Source: Echiichthys vipera
Taxonomy: Eukaryota; Chordata; Actinopteri; Perciformes; Trachinidae
Direction of reading: 5' to 3'
Assembly (NCBI GenBank): GCA_963691815.1
Contig: OY829668.1
Span: 1,078,031 to 1,142,030 of the forward strand
Length of the DNA stretch: 64,000 nt
Every line of letters begins with the position of its first letter. Position 1 is the stretch's first letter. Positions 22,101 to 34,050 of the stretch are shown here, piece by piece. A program made the position numbers and the translations under genes. A model generated the notes under the pieces. That model was given only the letters and a program-made list of their open reading frames with translations. It ran no database searches and was not told the origin of the DNA.

Positions 22101-22643
22101 ATTATGTTTTTTATAATAATTAAAACTTGCCGTAGCTGTTCTGGAGTATCATTGTTTGATTGTCCTCAAAGAAAAGTGAATTTCTGCAGCAAGAAGAAGA
22201 ATATTTTCATAATCACGCTGCTGTTCGTTACAGTGATGCGTCAACACGGCGGCCATCTTGGTCAGGGCACGTGTGTCTGTGGAGGCCGGAGCTCCGTCCT
22301 TTAATAAAATCATCCTTTAGTGACGAATATTCAACACGTTTGGTTTGTTCCAAGTGTCAGACGCATAGGAAACTTGGTTCCATTCAAAATGTGGGTTTGG
22401 GCCTTTTATTCTTTATTTCAGGGACCCAGAAGTCGACGCTTGGTGGTTAAATTATACGTTTATTATTTATAGTTGTGACTTTTTAGAGAAGTTTTAGGTG
22501 ATTTTAAGTCTCAATATGATGTTTTTCTCTTGTACAAATTAACCTTTATCCTCATAATCTCTCAATATCGTGAGAAATAACGACATTTAAGTGATATTTG
22601 TTAAAAAGGCGCCAACATTTGTGACGTTTTGTCGTGAACTCTC
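22101..22643. other. AT-leaning intronic sequence
   Basis: No gene or named repeat recognised. Flank of the transposon remnant that follows. Confidence 0.4.
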
Positions 22644-23246
22644 TTAGGGCGCACTCACACTGTCCTTCCGCGCCGCGCCAAAACAGGTTTTTCAGCTAAA
22701 GCCTCGTGCGTTTGAGCAGTGTGAGTGCACTCACTCCACGCATAACTGCTGCACGCTTGCCGTCCACGGCCCGTTTGGGAGAGGTGGGCTTTAGTAAAGC
22801 ACGTTTGCACGTGTACGAGCACGAGCGTGCGCACGTGTACGAGCACGAGGCCTACGGCGGTTCTGAGGTCATTTCCTGTGCGCCTGTTGGGACGTAGAAA
22901 AAAGAAGGAGGGACCATGCGCGGACATTTCAAACAATGGCGGTGAAAGGTTCACGTTGGTGTGATGCGGAGGTGGAGTGTTTACTGCAGATTTGGTCGAT
23001 GAAAAGATTCAAAAACTGTCGACAAGACGCAAAAAAACTCTGAGGTCTACGGAAAGATCTGGAAACAAAGCCACGCATCGCCATGACGTCATCAATGCGT
23101 GTGACGTGTTACGGCGTGATGACGTATAGGCAGCAAGAAGCATTCTCCGAGGCCCAGGTAGTGTGAGTACAAACGGGCCTGGAGGGGGGGACAAGGACCC
23201 TAAAGCACGGGGCACGGGACGGAGGCACAGTGGGAGTGCGCCCTTA
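22644..23246 (+). mobile_element. PIF/Harbinger-like non-autonomous DNA transposon, copy A
   Basis: A 597-bp element (22647-23243) flanked on both sides by TTA, the target-site pattern of PIF/Harbinger transposons. Its ends are inverted repeats: GGGCGCACTCACACTG on the left and, read on the minus strand, GGGCGCACTCCCACTGTG on the right. Inside, an ATG at 22936 opens a short frame MAVKGSRWCDAEVECLLQIW, which resembles the Myb/SANT-like DNA-binding domain of the second Harbinger protein. It hits a stop after about 35 residues. So the element is internally deleted and cannot move by itself. A second copy in opposite orientation is at 53374-53794. Confidence 0.78.
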
Positions 23247-23888
23247 AAGGCCGGGCCCACACAGAGGAGGGTGAGCAGGTAGAGAGAACATGAGACGGTG
23301 GGGGAGTGTTTTGGGGTCTAATCCTCTAAAACATCCATGTATCCCTGCGGCCGCTCCCTCCACAGCTGTAAATCTGCAGGAACGCAGCCTTGTTGTTTTT
23401 GGACCTTAATGGCTCTGAGAGATGGATGTCTGCAGACGTCGCCTGAAGCTTGCGGTTGCATATTTCAGCGCTGGGATGGCTTCAGTCAACCAGACGGACG
23501 TACTAAAACGCAGGGAAGCCTCTCTTTGATGAGTGGTGAGAACCAAAACACCAATCTGTTTCCAGCGTGGCCTACATGTGGACGGGACAGAAGAGGTGTG
23601 CAGACTTCACCCGCCCTGGTTTTGACTTTATGAGTCTTTTTTATAGTCGTGTCTCTGACTTTGCTGTCCGTCCTATAAAGGAGGACGTTCTCTCTTCTCT
23701 CCGTGTTTACTGGAACAAATATCAACACATTCACAAAGGAAACTCCTTTATCTGGGTTTATCTTCACCTCTGCCAGGGTTCAGTTTGTGTGTTTGTTTGT
23801 TTGTCAGCAGAAAAACCACCAGCTCTGGTTTCAGCATACTTGAAAAGGTGCCGCCTGGCATCACCAGACTCATTTGCAAATGCATGTT
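23247..23888. other. intronic sequence
   Basis: No exon recognised. Some frames span it but without splice context or homology. Confidence 0.4.
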
Positions 23889-23890
23889 GA

Positions 23891-25612
23891 ACCAATGAAA
23901 CGTGACCAACAACCAATCAGAGCAACGAAAACGTGACCAACAACCAATCAGAGCAACAAAAACATGACTTAAAACCAATCAGAGCAACGAAAACATGACT
24001 TAAAACCAATCAGAGCAACTAAAACGTGACTTACAACCAATCAGAGCAACGAAAATGTGACTTACAACCAATCAGAGCAACAAAAACATGACTTTAAACC
24101 AATCAGAGCAACAAAAACATGATTTACAACCAATCAGAGCAACGAAAACGTGACTTTAAACCAATCAAAGCAACGAAAATGTGACTTTTAACCAATCAGA
24201 GCAACGAAAACATGACTTTCAACCAATCAGAGCAACAAAAACATGACTTTAAACCAATCAGAGCAACGAAAACGTGACTTTAAACCAATCAGAGCAATGA
24301 AAACATGACTTTAAACCAATCAGAGCAACGAAAACATGACTTTAAACCAATCAGAGCAACAAAAACACGACTTTAAACCAATCACAGCAACGAAAACGTG
24401 ATTTTAAACCAATCAGAGCAACGAAAACATGACTTTAAACCAATCAGAGCAACGAAAATGTGACTTACAACCAATCAGAGGAACAAAAACATGACTTTAA
24501 ACCAATCAGAGCAACGAAAACATGACTTTTAACCAATCAGAGCATTGAAAACGTGACTTTTAACCAATCAGAGCAACGAAAACGTGATTTTCAACCAATC
24601 AGAGCAACAAAATTGTGACCAACAACCAATCAGAGCAACAAAAACATGACTTTAAACCAATCAGAGCAACGAAAACATGACTTTAAACCAATCAGAGCAA
24701 CAAAAACATGACTTACAACCAATCAGAGCAACAAAATGTTACTTTAAACCAATCAGAGCAACGAAAACGTGACTTACAACCAATCAGAGCAACAAAAACG
24801 TGATTTAAAACCAATCAGAGCAACAAAAACATGACTTTAAACCAATCAGAGCAACAAAAACGTGACTTTAAAGCAATCAGAGCAACAAAAACATGACTTA
24901 CAACCAATCAGAGCAACGAAAACATGATTTTCAACCAATCAGCGCAACAAAAACGTGACTTTAAACCAATCAGCGCAACAAAAACGTAACTTTAAACCAA
25001 TCAGAGCAACAAAAACGTGACTTTAAACCAATCAGAGCAACAAAAACATGACTTTAAACCAATCAGAGCAACAAAAACGTGACTTTAAACCAATCAGAGC
25101 AACAAAAACATGACTTTCAACCAATCAGAGCAACAGAAAAATGACTTTAAACCAATCAGAGCAACAAAAACATGATTTACAACCAATCAGAGCAACTAAA
25201 ACATGACTTACAACCAATCAGAGCAACAAAAACGTGACTTTAAACCAATCAGAGCAACAAAAACATGACTTTAAACCAATCAGAGCAACAAAAACGTGAC
25301 TTTAAACCAATCAGAGCAACAGAAACATGATTTACAACCAATCAGAGCAGCGAAAACATGACTTTAAACCAATCAGAGCAACGAAAACGTGACTTACAAC
25401 CAATCAAAGCAACAAAAACGTGATTTAAAACCAATCAGAGCATTGAAAACGTGACTTTAAACCAATCAGAGCAACAAAAATGTGACTTTGAACCAATCAG
25501 AGCACCAAAAATGTGACTTTGAACCAATCAGAGCAACGAAAATGTGACTTTAAACCAATCAGAGCAACGAAAATGTGACTTTAAACCAATCAGAGCAACG
25601 AAAACATCTTTA
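23891..25612. repeat. 31-bp minisatellite, one CCAAT box per unit
   Basis: About fifty-five units of roughly 31 bp, each with AACCAATCAGAGCAAC, then AAAAC(A/G)TGACTTTA or a variant. The CCAAT core and its flanks AACCAATCAG are conserved in nearly every copy, while the second half varies. The core matches the binding consensus of the trimeric factor NF-Y. The spacer is close to three turns of the helix. The array lies in the large gli2 intron. Confidence 0.97.
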
Positions 25613-26605
25613 AATCATCCAATAAGACGTGAGATGCTTGTTTTCTCTCTCTTTGCGTTCTTTAAATGTGGACAAACGTGTGAAACAAAGCCCTCAAAGT
25701 GACTTTAAAGTCGTATTTAATGGAATAAAAACCTTCCACATGTTGGATGATGTTTCAAATCTAGGCCGTGTTTTCTCTTAATGACTCAAAAGCGTCTGAG
25801 GAGCGAGTGAGGGCACGAGGACGTGTGTATTTTTAGTGCCGTAGTCTCCCACTGCTCTATAAATCCACTGAAAACAAGAGGAAAAGACTCATTAAAAGTG
25901 TTTCAGTGCGATTAAAAACCACCTGAAACGACAGAAACCATCTTTATTTAGACGTGAATCATGTGACGCTGGAGCTGCTTGTGTTGTCCTCTCGTGGACG
26001 CGTGCATGAAGACCAGAGGTTGAATCCGCAGGTGGATTCAGGCTCGGACACGTGCTCTGCGGACAGCTGCACGCCGCGCACGCAACATCGAGTCTGCAGC
26101 TGCGGAGGAAGGTGTGTCCGAGCGTCCTGGAGCCAAGTGAAGGCCCTCATCAGGAGGGTCAGAGTGATGACGCGTCCTCCTGTCACCACACCACCGCAGG
26201 ACGTGGTCTGGTGGTCGTTTGATGCCATTATGAGTCAAGTTTAATGGTATTTTTGCAGCATAAAGAGCGAGACGGCGGCGTGAGGAGCGTGTGAGCGGGT
26301 GCAGGGCCTCGTTTAGACCCGCTGCTCCCTCTGCTCCTCCTCCTCCTTCTCCTCCTCCTCCTCAGGAAGATTAGTGGTCGTCCTTTAGGGTCGGAGGTGG
26401 ACGCTGAGCCCCTTTTCCCTGTCGTATTTCTCTCAGCCCGCGGGTCTGACCCCCTCTCTGTGCAGCTCTGTGTGCAGCTCTGTGTGCAGCTCTGTGTGCA
26501 GCTCGCCGGCGTGGCGGTGAACGCGTGCACATCCAGACGCCATCAATTATACTCCCCGTCCCTCAGATAAAGGAACGCGTCCTTATCTCTCACACACCTC
26601 TCTTA
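25613..26605. other. intronic sequence
   Basis: Includes a short CTGTGTGCAGCT repeat at 26456-26504 and a CT-rich triplet run 26330-26362. No gene recognised. Confidence 0.4.
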
Positions 26606-26612
26606 AGACTCT

Positions 26613-26616
<4 letters not shown>

Positions 26617-26670
<54 letters not shown>

Positions 26671-26672
26671 AC
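26617..26672. repeat. (CA)n microsatellite
   Basis: CA dinucleotide run. Confidence 0.95.
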
Positions 26673-26754
26673 CCTCTTTGATGCAAACGATCAAATGATC
26701 AAAACGCATTTTTGTTTTCTGACATAAAAGAAAATATAATGATTTAGAAACGAC

Positions 26755-27125
26755 GTCATTAAGCTGTTTATTTTATTTGTATTTATTTAAATTAACTGAT
26801 AATTTTCATGTTTATCTAAATCTTTTATTTTATTTTAATTTAAATTGACTGAAACTGAACATGATGATTAAATAAATATTTTATTTTTAGTTAATTTAAT
26901 TTAAGTTGACTGATAATTAACAAATTGTTTAATTTAATATTTATTTTATTTTATTTTTATTTGTTTTACTTTATTTAAATTGACTGATAATTAAAATAAT
27001 GTTTATTTAGATATTTATTTTATTTGTGTTTATTTAAATTGACTGATAATTAACATAATGTTTATTTATTTCATTTTTATTCATTTAAATTGCTTTTCAT
27101 ATTTAAATAATTATTTATTAACTTA
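26755..27125. repeat. AT-rich degenerate minisatellite
   Basis: Repeated TTTATTTAAATTGACTGATA with AATTAACA-type spacers, roughly 60-bp period, about five copies. Confidence 0.85.
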
Positions 27126-27299
27126 TTAAAAAAGGTCAAAATAAACCAAACAGACTTTATTTGTATGTATTCTTCTTTATTCCCAGTGAACTTAATTTTA
27201 AATATAATGAGAAATTCTCTTTTAAATCAGTAAATAAAGTCAAAATCCACATTTACTGGAGCTGCAGCTGTAAAGATGTGTGTGTTTAGCCTCTTTAGC

Positions 27300-27475
27300 T
27301 CCGCCCCCCGCCCCGGAGCGCCCCGGGGGCGGCCTAGGAGGCGGACTAGGAGGCGCTAAGTACTCGGGGACCCTCCCTGCGGACCTCAGCAGAAAGACCT
27401 GCGAGGCTGCAGGAGGAGGGAGGGAGGAGGGATGATGGAGGGAGGGAGGGAGGGAGGGAGGGAGGCTGAGCGCGG
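27300..27475. repeat. short GC-rich and (GGGA)n repeats
   Basis: Duplicated CTAGGAGGCG at 27334-27354 and a GGGAGGGAGGGA run at 27441-27464, capable of G-quadruplex. Confidence 0.85.
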
Positions 27476-27640
27476 CGCATCAATCTCCCTCTCGAATGAC
27501 AAACTCACTCTGGGTAAGATGTATGTCAGGAGCCGCCGGAGCCAGTTAATCAAATCATTAGCGGCGCTCGGCCGTTTCCTCTGGCCTAGTTAGGAGACGC
27601 AGACGGAGCGCAGAGGGAAGCAGAGCTGCACCCGCCGAGG
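27475..27640. promoter_or_regulatory. possible conserved non-coding block
   Basis: Repeat-free, with GCCAGTTAATCAAATCATTAG and CTCGAATGACAAACTC. Non-coding. Possible enhancer by texture only. Confidence 0.32.
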
Positions 27641-27849
27641 GTCGGGGCTTTAACGCGCCTCTGAATACACTTCCCTCCATCACACCCGCACTTCCTGTCC
27701 GTCCTCTGTCCTCTGGAGGGGAGAGACGACGACGTGTCTCTGCATAGATCAGTGCTTTCTGTTCATTTGTTTAATTTTGGAGAGTTGTTCTTTGGTTCGC
27801 TGCTCAAACGAAGGAGAAGTTCGTTGAGGTAAAAATAGAAATGTGATCT

Positions 27850-29980
27850 CTAGTTTAGAGGAATTTTCTTCTGCAACATTTCAAACGTTTTCACACTAAA
27901 AACACTGATGCTGACGATCTTTGGACGTGATGGAAAAGCTGCTAGAACAACCTTTGAACCTGACCTTTAAAGTCCTTAAAGACGACATTTAGACCTTAAA
28001 CCTGTACGACTCCGCGTTTCCATTCATGCATTTTCAAGTGTCGCAGTCTTTCGACCAGCAGATGTAAATGCATCTAATTCACGTTCTGTTTTTGCGACGT
28101 TTCAGAAGTCAAAAGATCTTTGGACGTGATGGAAAAGCTGCTAAAACGACCTTTGAACCTTTGAATGCATCTTAAAGAACTGCGTTAGAAACGTCTTCCT
28201 GTAAACGCGTGTTTGTCTCCGGAGACGCTGATGGAAACACGTTTAATCTGCGTCTTTTGCCACATTTCAAACGATGAAAATTCATTTTTTGACGTGATCA
28301 AAAAGCTGCTAAACCGACCTTTGAACCTGACCTTAAAAGGCCTTAAAGACGTCATTTAAACCTTAAACCTCTACGACGTTGCGTTTCCATTCATGCATTT
28401 CCAAGTCTTCTCACATCTTCCTGTAAACGCGTCTTCGTCGATGGAAATGCATCTAATTCACGTTCTGTTTTGCGACTTTTCAAAAGTCAAAAGATCTTTG
28501 GACGTGATCGAAAAGCTGCTAAAAAAAGCCACTAAAACGACCTTTGAACCTGAACGTTCTCACCTGTAAACGCGTCTTTGTACCCTCTGATGGAAACACG
28601 CCTAATCTGCGTTTTTCTTTTGCGTCATTTCAAACGTTGAAAATTCACTTTTCACACTGAAAAAACTGCTGATGGAGATTTTTGACGGGATCAAAAAGCC
28701 ACTAAATCGACTTTGAACCTGAACGTTAAAGTCCTTAAAGACTTCATTTAAACCTTAAACCTCTACGACGCCGTTTGAACGTCTACGATGCTGCGTTTCT
28801 TATTCATGCGTCTTAAAGAACCGCGTTAGAAACGTCTTCCTGTAAACGCGTCTTTGTCTCCACAACAGCTGATGGAAACACGTCTCATCTGCTTCTTTTG
28901 CCACTTTTCAAACGTTGAAAATAAATTTTTTGACGTGATCGAAAAGCTGCTAAACCAACGCCCACAAACCGACCTTTGAACCTGAACGTTAAAGTCCTTA
29001 AAGACGTCATTTAGGAGTTTCCATTCATGCATTTCCAAGTGTCGCAGTCTTCCGACGATTCGATGGAAATGCATCTAATTCACGTTCTGTTTTTGCGACG
29101 TTTCAAAAGTCAAAAGATCTTTTGACGTGAGGGAAAAGCTGCTAAACCGACCTTTGAACCTGAATTTTAAAGTCCTTAAAGACGTCACTTAGGAGTTTCC
29201 ATTCATGCATTTCCAAACGTTGCAGTCTCCAGACCAGCAGATGTAAATGCATCTAATTCACGTTCTGTTTTTGCGACGTTTCAGAAGTCAAAAGATCTTT
29301 GGACGTGATTGAAAAAGCTGCTAAAACGACTTTGAACCTGACCTTTAAAGTCCTTAAAGAGGACGTTTGAACGTCTACAATGCTGCGTTTCTTATTCATG
29401 AGTCTTAAAGAAGCGCGTTAGAAACGTCTTACTGTAAACGCGTCTTCGTCTCCACAACAGCTGATGGAAACACGTCTAATCTGCTTCTTTTGCCACTTTT
29501 CAAACGTTGAAAGTTCACTTTTCACACTGGGAAAAACCGCTGCTAACGATCTTTTGACGTGATCGAAAAGCCACGAAACCGAAGCCCACAAAATGACCTT
29601 TGAACCTGACCTTTAAAGTCCTTAAAGACGACATTTAGGCGTTTCCATTCATGCATTTCCAAGCGTTGCAGTCTTCAGACCAGCAGATGTAAATGCATCT
29701 AATTCACGTTCTTTTTTTGCGACGTTTCAAAAGTCAAAAGATCTTTTGACGTGAACAAAAAGCCACTCAAACAACCTTTGAACCTGACCTTTAAAGTCCT
29801 TAAAGAGGACGTTTGAGCCTCTACGATGCTGCGTTTCTTATTCCTGAGTCTTAAAGAACCGCGTTAGAAAACATATTCCTGTAACACGCGTGTTCGTCTC
29901 CGGACCCGCTGATGGAAACACGTCTAATCTGCTTCTTTTGCCACATTTCAAACGTTGAAAATTCACTTTTCAAACCCCTG
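27850..29980. repeat. complex long-period tandem repeat, about 170-260 bp units
   Basis: Ten or so degenerate units, each with a GATCTTTGGACGTGATGGAA-like segment followed by AAGCTGCTAAACCGACC, TTTGAACCTGACC and TTAAAGTCCTTAAAGACG. Segment starts are near 27917, 28117, 28288, 28494, 28677, 28927, 29116, 29294, 29549 and 29735. Two kinds of middle segment alternate: one with ATGCATCTAATTCACGTTCTG, and one with GCTGATGGAAACACGTCTAA. No coding frame survives. Confidence 0.93.
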
Positions 29981-30339
29981 AAGACGTCTCTCTCTCCTCT
30001 CTCTGGAGTTTATTCGCTCCAGAGCAGAAACAAAGAGAAACCTGCAGCTGAAGATCATGTGAAGCAGCAGAAAGCTCCGGAAAAGCTGCTAAACGGACTG
30101 AGACTCTGGAGACACGTGATGGGGACGATGCGCCGCACCCTGACTGGCTGATGGGACCCGTGACGTCGTGTGCGAAGGCAATAAGTCTAAATCTGAGCGA
30201 AATCAGATTCTCCCTTAAAGAAAAGTCTTATGTATAAAAGCGTTAATCCTCTCGAGCCCGCGCGCTGACACTCACATCAATAACCCGCGCGTTTGCACCT
30301 CCGACACCTTTTGCTTATTACGACTGGGTTTGGAAAAAA

Positions 30340-31300
30340 CACACTGGTCCCTGAGACGGCGTGCGTGCGCTCGCCGCGGCCCCCGGCCTGTTTGAGCAGA
30401 CAGATGCGTGCTGTCACAGGAAATACACGCGCTCGTTTGAATCTATTAAGCGGTGGCAGTGGCGGTGGCGGGCTGTGGCACAGTCTCGGGCTCGTCCAGC
30501 ACCAGAAACGGCAGAAGCGGAGAGCGCTGCCAGGGGCCGACTGTTGGGAAATGACACGGAGCACGAGTCCAGGAAGTGGCGTGCCAGGGTTTTATTGTGT
30601 CACCGCACGTTTGGAGCTGCAGGGGAGGGAGCGGGAGGGCGAGGAGGGGGCCGGGTCATCAGGAAGGAGCAGATAGAGCGTCTGGAGCACCTGGGGCCAT
30701 CCTAATTGAGTGGTGGCGCGGCGGCGGATCCTCTTCTTTAAACAAAGTGTCTCTCACTTGAGCTTCATTATACGCGCAGCCCATTTCCATAGGCCTCTGG
30801 GACCGGGACCCGGGCCGCGCACATAAAACAAATGACCGCTCCATGATAAATGGTTCTATTAGCAATCCAGATTGTTAAAGTGTGATATAACAGATCGGGG
30901 CGCGGCGCCGGGGCCCACTCGCCCCCCCCCTGCACACATGCGCCGCTGTAAAGAGCTTGTTTTCACGTGTAAATAAGATATTAAACCGCAGCATTAGCCG
31001 CGTCCTCTGATAGAGAGGAAATGGCTGTGAATAAATAACGCAGGACGGGAATATAAAGCAGGGCGGGCTGTGCAGAGGCGGGGGCGGCGTGGAGGCTCAG
31101 AGGTGGGCATGACTTAGGTGACAGGGATCCTGTGACAGTAAAGAGCAGCGGCCGTATATCAGAGCGGCGGCGGCGGCGGCTGTGGCGTCCCCGTGCTGCA
31201 GACAAACGCTCTCCAGGTTCAAGGAGCTCGCTGCATATTCACTTATCAGGAGCCGGCCGCACGAATAATAATGCGTGTCACGGCCGTAAGTAATCGCCGT
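30340..31300. promoter_or_regulatory. candidate conserved non-coding region (gli2 large intron)
   Basis: About 1 kb largely free of tandem repeats. It contains dense motif-like blocks: GGCCATCCTAATTGAGTGG, CTTTAAACAAAGTG, GCCCATTTCCATAGGCC, ATAAAACAAATGACC, TCCATGATAAATGG, GCAATCCAGATTGTTAAAG, and later GCATATTCACTTATCAGG and AATAATAATGCG. It looks like two or more adjacent regulatory elements (30.60-30.90 and 30.95-31.29 kb). Only short (GCG)n runs interrupt. No open frame shows homology or splice sites. Confidence 0.48.
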
Positions 31301-32040
31301 GTCCGGACGCGGTGGCAGACGCCCGTTGGTCGTTACCGCTGAGGTATCTGAGATCTGATTGGTGCAGACGGGAGCGGGGCGGCGGCGGCAGATTAAAAGG
31401 CGAGGAGCTTTTACGCTGGGCTGATACGGAGGAAGAGTTACGCAGGGACTCGTTTATTACAGAGGCAGCAGCTGATACGGAGGAAGAGCAGATCTGGGAC
31501 GTTTAGAGGCAAAGAGACGAGATTCTCTTCGTTTCACACACAAAAAAGTTCAGATTTAACGGGAAAACAGAGACTTTGAGCGTAAACTGCAGTAAAGTAC
31601 GACGTGAAGCACCGACGAGAGGAACACGCGTCACTGCAGCTCGTCCACGTGTCGACAGCTGATCAGAGGAAACACCTCTCTGCACGTTTGAGGACGTTTC
31701 ATTAACGTGCATCTTCAAAGTGAGCGGACTGCGCTTACACACTAAGCGACGAAATATACACACTGTTGTGTCACCGCGTGCACGCAGATTTCCCCCAAAG
31801 GCGCTCGTCTACACGCGGGATGAAAAGTGAACAGGCAGCGTTTCCTCTGCAGCTCGTTTGTTTCCTTCTAACGTCACGATTAAAGCGGTTTCTTCCCTTT
31901 CTGACACTCTAAGTCTTTTTTAGGATTTTATTTCTGATAAAATCTTTTTATTCGGTCTGAATGAAATGATTGGTGGAGCTTCCTGCCCGTCAGCGTCCCT
32001 TCAGTTGCCCGACGCTGTCACCGCCCGGGTGGTGCGTGTC
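31301..32040. other. intronic sequence, no gene recognised
   Basis: Contains two copies of TGATACGGAGGAAGAG (31422 and 31472). Nothing else identified. Confidence 0.4.
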
Positions 32041-32046
32041 TCCGCA

Positions 32047-32270
32047 GGGTGACAGAGCGACAGGGCGACAGGGCGACAGAGTGTCTGTGAGAGAGAGCAA
32101 CACAGCGACAGAGAGACAGGGCGACAGAGCGACAGCGGTCTGTGAGGGGGGCGACAGAGCTACAGCGGTCTGTGAGGGGGGCGACAGAGCGACAGAGGTC
32201 TGTGAGGGGGGCGACAGAGCGACAGCGGTCTGTGAGGGGGGCGACAGAGCGGTCTGTGAGAGAGAGCGAG
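32047..32270. repeat. 30-bp minisatellite with GCGACAGA units
   Basis: Four copies of a roughly 30-bp unit GGTCTGTGAGGGGGGCGACA with AGAGCGACAGC, preceded by shorter GACAGGGC repeats. Confidence 0.95.
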
Positions 32271-32534
32271 GAACAGCGGAGAACTGATGCGTGAAGAGTC
32301 GAGACACCGGTCAACACGGTCTGTTGTTTCCAGAGATGGCGACCGCGGAGGCTGACGCAGCTTCATCAGGAGCGAACAAGAGACGAGATGGTGGAGAGGA
32401 ACTTTTACTTTGATCCTAGAACGCTGCATCCAGATGCTAACAGTTAGCACTTCCTATAGTTATGGAATACTGTGCTATTTGAGCAAGGAAGCGTAGCATT
32501 AGCGTCAGCGCTAACGTCAGCGGTCGTGTAAACA

Positions 32535-32665
32535 AACGTCATCCCTCTGTGCCCTTAGTTCAACAACACAGAGCCCCCACCCCCCCCGTGCCCCTGCTCT
32601 TCTCCTGCTGTCATGTTATCTGTTCATCAGTGTTTACGGGGCTCAAACCGTGCCGTGCGCTGCCC
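32535..32665. repeat. dispersed duplication, copy 1
   Basis: Shares CATCCCTCTGTGCCCT, TAGTTCAACAACAC, a C-rich spacer and a run of about 43 identical bases (starting ATGTTATCTGTTCATCAG) with 34230-34410. Confidence 0.85.
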
Positions 32666-33215
32666 CTCTTGGTTGGTTTAAAACAGCATCATATTTGTTC
32701 CGCGTGCATCCGCAGGTTAATTGTTGCGGTCGCTCGATCAAACGTTTGGTCTCTAAAAGAACAGAAACCTCCTGCACGTCTTTATTTTAGCGATGCAGGC
32801 GTCGCTGCAGCAGCTGTGTTAAATATTGAAGCAGAGTCACGCGTGCGGCGGCGCCCTGCATTGATGTTCTCCTCTGAACAGGTACGGTTGGTTCCTTGAT
32901 GGCGGCGGCCACCGGGCCCTTCGTTAGAGCGCAGACGTGTCCCTGATCAGCGGCTGCATTTCCATTTCAAACGTGTGCCGTCACTCTGCATGGGCGTCAG
33001 CGTGTCTCCCCCGCGGAGGTGAGGAGCAGCTCCTTTCACCTCGTTAGAGCGAGCTTTCATCACGTGCTGGCTGACACCTTTGAAACACGCCGTCCTCACC
33101 TCAGAGGACGGACCTCAGAGGACGGACCTCCAGAGGACGGACCTCCGCGCTCCTGCTCCTCTTTACACGCGGGGCGTTTTTTATCTGAGCCCAGAGAAAC
33201 TTCAGCTGTCACGCA
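32666..33215. other. intronic sequence
   Basis: Short GAGGACGGACCTC tandem repeat at 33098-33146. No gene recognised. Confidence 0.4.
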
Positions 33216-33224
33216 CAACTCAAC

Positions 33225-34050
33225 CGTCTCCTTTAGGTGTCTAAACTTAACCGTCACCTTTAGTTCCTCCGTATACGTTGCTAATGAAGCTAACATACGT
33301 TGCTAACAGTGCTAACCAAGCTAATGTTAGCGGATGTAAATTTCTTTGTTCCTTCTTTAGTCGTCTAAACTCAGCCTTCGTCTATTGTTCCTCTGTATAC
33401 GCTGCTAACAAAGCTAATGAAGCTAACGTTGCTAACAAAGCCAACATTAGCGGATGTAAATCTCTGCAGACTTTGGTTTCCATCTTTGTTCCTTCTTAAG
33501 TCGTCTAAACTTAACCCGCAGCTTTTGTTCCTCTGTATACATTGCTAACAAAGCTAACCTACATTGCTAACGTTGCTAACAAAGCTAACGTTAGCGGATG
33601 TAAATCTCTTAGTCCCTTCTTTAATCGTCTAAACTCAGCCGTTGCCTATTGTTGTATACGTTGCTAACGAAGCTAACATATGTTGCTAACATTGCTAACA
33701 GAGCTAAAGTTAGCGGATGTAAAACTCTGCAGACTTTGTTTTCCATCGTTTTTCCTTCTTTAGTCGTCTAAACTCAGCCATCGGCTATATTTCCTCTGCA
33801 TACGCTGCTTAAGAAGCTAATGAAGCTAACGTTGCTAACAAAGCTAACGAAGCTAACGTTAGCGGGTGTTAATCTCTTTGTTCCTTCTTTAATCATCTAA
33901 ACTCAACCGTCACCTTTTGTTCCTCTGTATACGTTGCTAACGAAGCTAATGAAGCTAACCCTGCTAATGAAGCTTACGCTGCTAAAGAAGCTAACGGAGC
34001 TAACGAAGCTAACGTTAGCGGATGTAATTCTCTGCAGACTCTGTTTCCAT
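33225..34050. repeat. 120-165-bp repeat with nested GCTAAC units
   Basis: About six copies, each made of a GCTAACGTTGCTAACAAAG cluster, GTTAGCGGATGTAAATC, then TTTGTTCCTTCTTTAGTCG, TCTAAACTCAGCC and TTCCTCTGTATACG. The GTTAGCGG(A/G)TGT marker recurs near 33325, 33448, 33590, 33708, 33852 and 34014. Confidence 0.94.
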
